A stretch of 64,000 bases of DNA, taken from Synaphobranchus kaupii (lineage: Eukaryota > Chordata > Actinopteri > Anguilliformes > Synaphobranchidae). The stretch is from assembly GCA_029718625.1 (NCBI GenBank), contig CM056378.1, positions 58,489,027 through 58,553,026 on the forward strand, in the 5' to 3' direction. Positions 56,662 to 64,000 of the stretch are shown here, piece after piece; the stretch's first letter is position 1; every line of letters begins with the position of its first letter. The position numbers and the translations under genes were made by a program. The notes beneath the pieces were generated by a model that was not told the DNA's origin, searched no databases, and saw only the letters and a program-made list of their open reading frames with translations.

Positions 56662-57283
56662 TGTGTAAGGGGGAGGCGAATGGTTCTGAGGACCAAATGA
56701 GACTAAAGGTTATTCTTAAAGTGCTCAAAATAAAAACACCAATGAAGCGGACAGAATCCGCGAATAGGGAAGAAAAACAGAGAACAAAAAAACAGCTCCT
56801 ACTCTCAAAACAGGAGAGTAATACAGCGGAGACTGAAAAAAGGGAGAAATAATAGCGACCCGTAAATAATTGGGTGAACGAGGCTTGTAGGCTCGAGAAA
56901 ATAAAGGTAAAGGAAAATACCTCTCACTCTCGATAGAGAAACAGAAAAGAAAGCTGTCTCTGAGAGACTAGAAAGATAGCAGGAGTGAGGGACAGAAAAT
57001 GCCAAGGAAAGCGTGTATCCTGTGTGTGTCTAAAGCACAGAAAGCAAGTCCCTCGTAACTCCAAAGCAAGACGATCTCAGGAGACAGCAGGCGAGGTTGG
57101 GTACTGGATGATCTGTTGTTGGAGGGCTGTTGGGGGTTTCTGATCATCTCCTGTCCTCTCCTGTTTGGCGGGGGGAGATGCCCGTGCTCCCGAGCAGTAC
57201 TAAAGCAGATCCATTCCCCGCCAAACTAAAGTAATTATGAAGCAAATTCATTCATTAAACATGTCATTTAAGTTGTCCTGACA
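56662..57283 (-). mobile_element. LTR-like block, minus orientation
   Basis: The minus strand begins TGTCAGGACAACTTAAATGA at 57283 and ends near CCCCCTTACACA at 56662, giving TG...CA ends about 620 bp apart. Internal text (TTTGGCGGGG inverted as CCCCGCCAAA at 57160-57235) forms a hairpin. No matching 5-bp duplication was found, so limits are provisional. Confidence 0.45.
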
Positions 57284-57820
57284 GAACTAAACAATATTGT
57301 GACTATAGCTTTGTGAGGTCTGAGGAATTCTAATTAACTTATTCATTTGAGTATGTATGTTTTGAACCATCACATTCACCAAAAAAAAAGGTAATGCCTG
57401 CAACATGTTTTAATGAGGATAGTGGTTTTGTTCTGTTTTTTTGTCCACCCACTTAATGTGTTCATCAAAAGTAAAACACTAGACTGAAATTTTGCCCTCT
57501 GAAATGACAATACATTTGGTTCAAATGTTCAGGATCAAAGTGAGTAAAATATTTAGTTCAACAAAAGCAATAGGGATGGGTATTGTTATTTTGTTTGAAA
57601 AAAGAGATGTTGTGAAAAGTTATTTTATTATTACTTTTTGCAGAAATAACAACAGTTATTTTGATATAATGAAATGAAAAAGTTTCCTCAGTTTCCTGAG
57701 AGTATATAATGAGAGGACCAATTGCTATAAATAAATGTCTGGTAGTGTGTTTTGTTGCTGCTTCACTACAAATACAATTAACTTAAATGAATAAGATTAT
57801 AGATTACCAAAAAGAACGTT
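57284..57820. other. A/T-rich, nothing recognised
   Basis: No gene or element boundary can be supported here. Confidence 0.35.
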
Positions 57821-57824
57821 TATG

Positions 57825-58084
57825 ACGGTAACCATGTTCTATGAATTCCGGATGACCATTAGGGTCATCAACCACAAATTAATCTTCCAGGTGTCTGATG
57901 CATCGAGACTCTTATGTCAACATTTGCCATGGATATGACCCGCACGTAGTGACGTAATTCTTCCCTATAAAGGGAGGCGCGTCAATGCGGAAATCCTCTG
58001 ACCCTTTTCTCGCCCTTAGAAGGTCCAGAGTGACCATGACCCCTAATGGTCATCTGGAACTCATAGAACATGGTTACCATCGTA
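57825..58084 (-). repeat. Inverted-repeat terminus of DIRS-type element
   Basis: ACGGTAACCATGTTCTATGA at 57825 and TCATAGAACATGGTTACCAT at 58061 are complementary over about 45 bp, with GACCATTAGGGTCA / TGACCCCTAATGGTCA in the stem. Such hairpin-like ends lie next to the recombinase gene end, as in DIRS-type retroelements. Confidence 0.6.
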
Positions 58085-58434
58085 ACCGTTCGTTCTATTT
58101 CGTTCCTTCGACCATTAGGGTCGTCAACCATGGATGACTAATACCCACAGTGTCAGGAGGGATCATCATACCTTTAAGTGGATGCCAAGGCTTGCGGCAG
58201 GATGGTTGCACTAACCCGGCGCCACGTTGACGTGATAGAATTTTGAGAATGTGCCGGGGGACACCCATGTTGCCGCATCACAAATCTCTTTGAGCGGTAC
58301 GCCATCCAGGGCTGCCCATGAAGTAGCCATACTTCTTGTAGACCTACCCTAGATATTCATAGGCAAGGGCTGCACTAGCCTCATAAGCTGTGGCTATCGC
58401 CTTCACTACCCAGCGGGAGAGGCTCTGAGCCGAA

Positions 58435-58610
58435 AGCCATTTTGCGCCAGAATGCTCACCACACATCAGCTGAGGTGGAGAGAGAGAGAGAATGATTATT
58501 AGCCAATTAAACTGGGGGATGATTAGGTCTCCCATCCAAGTACTAACCAAGCCCACACCTGCTTAGCTTCAGTAATTAAGCAGGAGCAGATTACATGGTG
58601 GTATGGCTGC
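58435..58610 (-). repeat. 5S rRNA-derived SINE (SINE3-like)
   Basis: The minus strand from 58610 reads GCAGCCATACCACCATGTAA and then GAAGCTAAGCAGGTGTGGGC and GGTTAGTACTTGGATGGGAG, that is 5S rRNA with the internal control region (A box, C box) kept. After GAGACC, 5S homology ends and a body with CTGATGTGTGGTGAGCATTC follows, known from fish 5S-derived SINEs. It is truncated at about 58435. It is not a functional 5S gene: several stem positions have changed and the 3' part is missing. Confidence 0.82.
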
Positions 58611-58719
58611 TGACAATGTATGTGTGATGGAAGCGGTAGCTTTGACGTAGTGTCGCAGCGCACGCACTGGACATACCAGGTGTGTGTCCCCCAGGTCTTT
58701 TCCTCGATCGGCTGGTTAA

Positions 58720-60810
58720 CCCATTTGCGCAGATACTTAGTGATAATGGCGCAGGCGCCATCATTTTGCTGAACTGAGACATTCTTTGCTCCTGCAGCCA
58801 ACTATTAGTGGAAATCACAAACTCTGTTTTTTAATCTTATTGGTAGACGATTCGTGGCGATTTCTGCCCAATAAGGAGTTTCTAAGTGTCACTATTTTCC
58901 TGTAGCAAGTCCATTTAACAAGCACCCCCCCCCCCCCCCACCCAGTCTATACCTACCCATGCTTGACATAGTGGACAATAGTGTGTATGTTTGTGTTCAT
59001 AAATATATTTATTCATCATATAAAATTAGAATTCCATCATAGCAACAAGATAAACCCAACAATAGCCTGATCGTATGCCAGAAAAGCAGTGAAAGGCCCT
59101 GCTCACTCAAATTTCAAATGTGAAAGTATTCTCTCATTCTACCATGTATTCTACTAGCAATATATGCTACTAAATATGAAATAAATATACAATCCTACCA
59201 TTGATTTTACACATCGAGATGTTCCTTTCAAAATTCATTGGTCATTTATTGTCTGGTACAATCGGTTTGAGAAATATACAACACTTTATACCGCTATTAC
59301 ACTATCTGAAACGTTGACTTGTAATACCCCCCCCTGTCTCATTCATTGCAGTTCATTCTGGTTTAATTGTCGGCTCTTTTATCGAATCGAGTACATTATA
59401 ACCTTAGCAACGGTATATGCCATGTCTTCTTGGGTGCTTTGAACAATTTACTACAGCCCAGCGTAATGGCAGTTTTAGTTTTAAAGGTCTCATATTACGC
59501 AAGCTCTATAGAAAAACGCATTAGGGAGGGGAGTATTCCCCTTCCCGATATGTAAAAATCTTGGCGTCTAAAATGTGGTTGGTCTCATTCGTTTTTCCAC
59601 TCGAGCACTGTCTTTCCAATAAAATTGATAGGCCTATTGTTATTTTTGCATTTTGAGTTCATTTCACATACTGTAGTGCAATCGTTAATTTTATTTTTGA
59701 CGTAGGCTACCGATTTTCATTGAAGATAGAACATTTGGCAGCATTTTGCAGATGGTGGAATACTATTTTATTTTCATGTTATTGTACATAATATAGGCTA
59801 TGGCGTATATACTTGTCACTTATGGCATGGCAAATGCTCATTCCAATTTACTGTGCGCTGATATGTGGTAGATTAATGTAAACATTTTCCTTGGAGTAAT
59901 TATGAATAGGAACATAAAAAAATACAGAAAAATGCAATCCCGGGACAAAAGTATACATACTCTAGAGTACAGGGAAAAGTGATGTTTTATTGAGGTACAA
60001 GAGTGAATGATTGTTTTATTGAGGTACAAGAGTGAATGATTAGGCTAAATATTTAGGTGTATGTAACACTGTGACATCAATGTTTTAATCCATCCATCAG
60101 AAGGAGCAAAGTATTTGCTTTATGTAAGTATACCTCTGTATATATATAAACTCTTACATGGGATGCCAGAAATATAGGCAATAACTATGGAATAATGAGG
60201 TTTACCCTTATTATTCTTAAGTTAGGTTAAAATTAAATCAGTCTCATTTGATTATTATGGATTATAATTACTACTACTTCAATTTACCATCAAAGCACTA
60301 ATAACTAATAATTCATAAGGGTTGAAGGTATTACCTTCTAATGATTAGGTTGACTCAGTCCTCGCGTTCATAGGATATCAGAACAGACACCAGGTTTAAC
60401 AAAAATCGATTTATTAAACAAGGAAAAACATGAATATTACATTCTACTAAATAGACATATTGTGTTGTGTGCGTTTTTGCATCATAGACCTTTAGTAGTT
60501 CTGCATATCATCCTCAGATTCTGCACACTTGTTGACATGTATATTTTTACCTGTTTCACTTATGTAGCTATCATTATTTTGTTGCAAACTAAAAAAAAAA
60601 CAAGTTTCTTTGCATTTGTGGCACTTAATTTTGACTTAAATAATGAAAATAAACAAATGAAAGTTCGTATTGTAAATGGTACACCTGTCTTGTTTCATTT
60701 AAGCCATTTACCAAGTTTATGTGATGCTCACACTTGGAGTTATAAAGCCTTAAACAAAGCACCCCCTAAATAGATGAGAATTGACCAAATTTGCCATCTG
60801 CGCGAAGGCG
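58720..60810. mobile_element. TTAA-targeted (piggyBac-like) element, 2091 bp
   Basis: TTAA at 58716-58719 and 60811-60814. Ends CCCATTTGCGCAGAT and ATCTGCGCGAAGGCG match at 12 of 15 positions. Its first 690 bp is shared with 47208-47880. The unique right part contains a 29-bp tandem pair (59983, 60012). No transposase motif is seen. Deleting the element plus one TTAA restores recombinase text across the junction (FAFHI joins NQPIEE). Confidence 0.85.
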
Positions 60811-60988
60811 TTAATGTGAAATGCAAACCTTTGGCCAAAAAAAGATGGATTGGGCCGCAGTGTGACTCCTGAGTCAGCCGGCCTCCACCTCAGACACTCT
60901 GCGCTAATGGAGAGAGTGCAGAGCTGATCAACGCGCTTAGCGGACACCATTGCTAACAGGAATGCCATCTTAAAGGAAAGCCATTTAA

Positions 60989-61985
60989 AGTGATACTGCA
61001 GTCAAAAACCGACTTTTCCCGTTGAAAACCGATGTTTTGGGTTAGATTATGATCATACACAACTGTCTATGTCCGAAAATCTCATGTTTAGTCAAAATAG
61101 TTTTATCTGAGTTTTTGTGTAGACTTACCAATACGCTGGTTTCTGGGGATTCGTGACGTCACGAGATCCTTATCTTAAAAATGGGTGGAGTTGAGGTGGT
61201 CCTAGGGGTGGTCTCGGCTGGGCACGTGGTATAAAAGCAGAGACCAACTTTTTTTTTTCCCCCTCTAAGACTGAGACCCTTACTGCTAACTAGCTAGTTC
61301 AAGTTCAAATGCAAATTGCTTTGTATTACTGCTAACGTTAATATTACGACTTATATCGAGCTACTAAGGCTACGTTCACACTGCAAGCCTTAGTGCTCAA
61401 TTCCGATTTATTGCTCAGATCAGATTTTTTTTGTTTGGCTGTTCACATTAATTTTTTAATGTGGCCCATATCTGATTCCAGTGTGAACCGATTGCTCTGC
61501 TCAAATGACCCGTGCAAATTAACAAGCTGTTACACAGCCTGCAGAAATAAACAACAACAAAAAGGAAGTCATCAAAGTCACAGCTTCTGCGTTCATTTTA
61601 AAGTTGATGTGCAGTGGAGCTAATGATAAGGGTGAGGAGACGGGGGAAAAAAGCCTAGCTTTTTGTGCTGCCATGGCTGCTACTTCTGTGCAGAGGGACT
61701 CGTGAATGCGAGATCTGAGCCAGGAATGGGGGGACCGTGACATGGGCGGTTTCAGTGAAACTCAAGCAAGGCATGAAATTAGTGATTCTGAGGACGGGCG
61801 AGCTAAGAAAATGGAGCGCTCGGCCGTTTGGCTAGTGAGACCAGTCGATATAACATTTATAAAACAGATAGTTCCGGGATGCAGATTGGCCAATACAGCG
61901 TTCCAGCCATGTTAAAATACACAGTATAAAAAAGCTATCACACGACACATCTGTTCAACTTCATGTGTAACGCTAGGCTATAGCC
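60989..61985. mobile_element. Second copy of the AGTGATACTGCAG TTAA element, truncated
   Basis: Starts directly after TTAA (60985-60988) in the recombinase gene. It is the reverse complement of 38100-39094 over nearly 1 kb, including the nested GGCTACGTTCACACTGCA end at 61374. Homology stops at about 61975-61985 next to a hAT-type terminus. The left TTAA lies in recombinase coding sequence, so two TTAA elements hit the same host gene. Confidence 0.82.
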
Positions 61986-61990
61986 TAACA

Positions 61991-62640
61991 CAGTGGCGGC
62001 CCCAGCTGTACGCAGAGTACGCAGTCTGCGTACCTTAGCAACAACAGCAAAATGAGTATTTCTATTAAAACTGACGTGAATTGTCAAAGTCTTTCCGTCT
62101 CTGTTTCTACGATGTTGAGGAATGATATTTGCTTATTGTCTTCGTTGTATTGCCTGGTTATTGTATTTTCCAAGTTTTGCATATTTTCAAACATTTGAAA
62201 GTGATTGGAAGACACAGTTGAAAGTCATTGGAGGACCACCTTTTTCTTTAGACCGGGAAAAGTTTAGAGTTGCCTTTTTACTTGTCAGTCAAGATAACTA
62301 ACTTAAACAAATACAGTAATTGACGTTAGCCAAATATGTCAAAGCAGTGGCGTCGCCAGACCTATTTTAGGGGGCTGTAGCCCCCCTAAAATTTGCTGTA
62401 GCCCCCCTAAATATTTTTTAAGCCACTAGTTTTAATCATTACATTTTTTTCAGATTGATTTCACAAAATGTGCCATTGACACTCCAGAATCATAACACAC
62501 ACGGAAAAGTCTGGCGCTAGGACCCTGGGGAGGCTTAATCTAGTGCAGCCATTGGTTAGAGTGCAGTGTGGTAGCCGCTTGACTGACATTAGCTATAGGA
62601 TGAGGAACATGTTTCAAAAGCTTTTAAAACTAGGCTGACG
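61991..62640 (+). mobile_element. hAT-type element ends (CAGTGGCG)
   Basis: CAGTGGCGGCCCCAGCTGTA at 61991 and CAGTGGCGTCGCCAGACC at 62345 both look like left ends of hAT transposons, the second followed by GGGGGCTGTAGCCCCCC hairpins. Right ends and 8-bp duplications were not located; the end coordinate is only the last repeat-like text. Confidence 0.5.
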
Positions 62641-62701
62641 TTGCTAGATTACCAGCGTAATTATAACATAGTAACAGCGCTGGACAACAGTGTATTGCTC
62701 C

Positions 62702-62737
62702 ACAGAGAATGCCTTGTTGCTCCAAGGCATTCTCTGT
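62702..62737. repeat. Perfect 15-bp hairpin, 6-nt loop
   Basis: ACAGAGAATGCCTTG, loop TTGCTC, CAAGGCATTCTCTGT. It is isolated, with no known family. Confidence 0.9.
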
Positions 62738-64000
62738 TACCTGTTTGTAGTGTACAGGGAATCATTTCCCGAAAAGCAATTGAGTGTTTTAGCTTTGGGT
62801 TTATGTAATGCGGGGGAATAAGATAGGTAAGGTTAGACCAAGGATTCACTTTAAGGCGAGACACTGCAGGTGAATAGGGAAAAAAAATTAACTACAAGAT
62901 ATAATCATGAAACTTTACCAGTTGATTACTTACATTGTTACAATTCTTTTTTGTATTGGAAGTTCTTTTTAAAGTTACATTTAAATATGCAAATTAGGCA
63001 AGGCCTCATTAAATATGCGCTAATTTGCATATATTTAAAAACCAAAAATAGAAAAATTGGATAAAGCCAGGCTTAAAATCTTTATTTCATTTTGACAACA
63101 TATTAGAGACTAAAGAAATTACAGAACAGATTTTGGATACATGCTTTTTTCATTTTATAAATGAGAAAATGCTATATACAGGTATAAAAAATGCATTTTC
63201 GCCATGTTTTTAAGAACAAAATGTGTAATAAATCAGGCAATTGGCAATATATTAACAAATGCTTCTGTAATAATCTTCAGAATATAGTTAAGAATGAACA
63301 TGGAAAGTTTAGTGTATGTAAGTGATCTAGAAGTTGAGATTTCTGGTTCAGAGTATTGAAAAAAACTCATTTTGAGAAAATGGCCGTTAAAGATATCTAT
63401 TGTTAAGTTTAATATTTGCTGACTAGAAATCACTCTTTATAGCAACAATAACCCATTAAATCACATCCCCCAATGCCCTATTACACTACTGAACACATCT
63501 AAACTGTATATATACTTACTTGATTAGATATACTTGTTAATAAGTACAACTAAGCACAGGCATAGTCAAAGGGCCTTCCAGTTACTGCGCAACCCTTTTG
63601 TGCCACCTGTTTGTCTTTGTCATAATGTGATAATTGTCTTCGTCATAATTGTCAATTAAGATAATTTTTTATCTCCATTTATTAAAAAACTAAAAAAAAT
63701 CTAAATCAAAATACATAGGTAAGAGCCAATGAGATTACAGCTAGGGTTACCAGATTTGCAGCTTAGCCAGAATGACCGGACAAACTGTGCACACTGTTAA
63801 ACTGTACGCTGTGAAATCATGCAATGATTGTGTGACAAAGTACTCTGGTTCTAGTAAGGCAATGAAACCTATAAAACAAAAGACAAGAAGTGGATGAAGG
63901 TCTTCTCTTCTTAGAATGGATGAGGATGCACGTTTCATTATAATTATTTTATCTTTTGACTACAGTCCACCCTACAGTCTGCCCTCCCTGCCACTAAAAG
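62738..64000. other. A/T-rich, possible TTAA element start, no gene
   Basis: TTAAGGCGAGACACTGCAGG at 62849 looks like a left end of a TTAA-targeted (Kolobok/piggyBac-type) fish element; its right end is not in the window. The rest is A/T-rich with chance ORFs only. Confidence 0.45.

Larger units (their letters stand above)
58211..60985 (-). pseudogene. DIRS-type tyrosine recombinase, split by two insertions
   Basis: Read on the minus strand: 60968-60815 gives MAFLLAMVSAKRVDQLCTLS (first catalytic Arg in SAKRV) and SGVTLRPNPSFFGQRFAFHI. 58715-58611 continues NQPIEE and, after a shift, LVCPVRALRHYVKATAS. Beyond a 5S-derived SINE, SAQSLSRWVVKAIATAYEAS follows, then STRSMATSWAALDGVPLKEI (second Arg) and DAATWVSPGTFSKFYHVNV, with the nucleophile Tyr, ending TAG at 58211. 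This order matches recombinases of DIRS/Ngaro retroelements. It is broken by the TTAA element (58720-60810), the SINE (58435-58610) and a frameshift near 58345. A further TTAA element begins at 60989, so the N-terminus is lost too. Confidence 0.85.

Noticed and set aside
56662..57283. LTR of the Gypsy element at 49924
   Set aside because: Terminal and internal sequences differ from the 5' LTR at 49924-50630 and the orientation is opposite.
58510..58610. Functional 5S rRNA gene
   Set aside because: The 5S homology is incomplete at its 3' end, has many changes outside the promoter boxes and continues into a SINE body.

Overview
This is a gene-poor, repeat-dense stretch of a vertebrate genome, almost certainly from a teleost fish. 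The evidence is the mix of element families: Tc1-like DNA transposons, piggyBac-like and other TTAA-targeting elements, hAT and Harbinger remnants, L2-, RTE- and I/R1-type LINEs, a Ty3/Gypsy element, a DIRS-type tyrosine-recombinase retroelement, tRNA- and 5S-derived SINEs, and many short GCTAGCTAACGTTAGC-like stretches. There are no bacterial operons, no CRISPR array and no complete ordinary host gene that I can name. Nearly every substantial reading frame belongs to a mobile element, and almost all are broken by stops, frameshifts or insertions. Family names come from motif recognition only; no database was searched.

Layout. 0-1.4 kb: a two-exon minus-strand gene with a P2X7-receptor-like intracellular domain. 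1.96-3.44 kb: a 1477-bp element with a 9-bp target-site duplication (TSD). 4.9-9.1 kb: two 220-bp inverted arms, each with the same GC-rich promoter-like sequence and start codon; a small spliced ORF, a LINE tail and a Tc1-like transposon lie between. 9.7-10.2 kb: short terminal-inverted-repeat elements. 11.8-14.2 kb: a 1.2-kb palindrome followed by a tandem duplication. 14.7-15.4 kb: a solo LTR. 16.6-20.5 kb: a degenerate minus-strand LINE with two later insertions. 21-23.2 kb: SINEs and a TA-flanked MITE. 24-25 kb: an internally deleted Tc1. 26.4-32.7 kb: a piggyBac-like 5' end, a hAT element and a Harbinger-like region split by a LINE with an 11-bp TSD. 33.4-39.1 kb: an LTR element with a GATGA TSD and nested insertions, then a TTAA-flanked element. 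42.1 kb: a solo LTR with a GTAAC TSD. 43.4-47 kb: two fused RTE-like LINE copies. 47-55.3 kb: a palindromic element carrying a TTAA element at its centre and an L2 LINE in one arm, with a Gypsy element inside the LINE. 56-57.3 kb: an unassigned ORF and an LTR-like block. 57.8-61 kb: a DIRS recombinase gene cut by a TTAA element and a 5S-derived SINE. 61-64 kb: TTAA and hAT element ends.

The value of the window is its stratigraphy. Several insertion boundaries can be proved from sequence alone, because TSDs match and the interrupted host reading frame resumes once the insertion is removed. The best molecular signals are a textbook -1 ribosomal frameshift site at the Gypsy gag/pol junction, a hammerhead-ribozyme-like core in a 150-bp insertion within gag, and conservative TTAA insertion into a recombinase gene.
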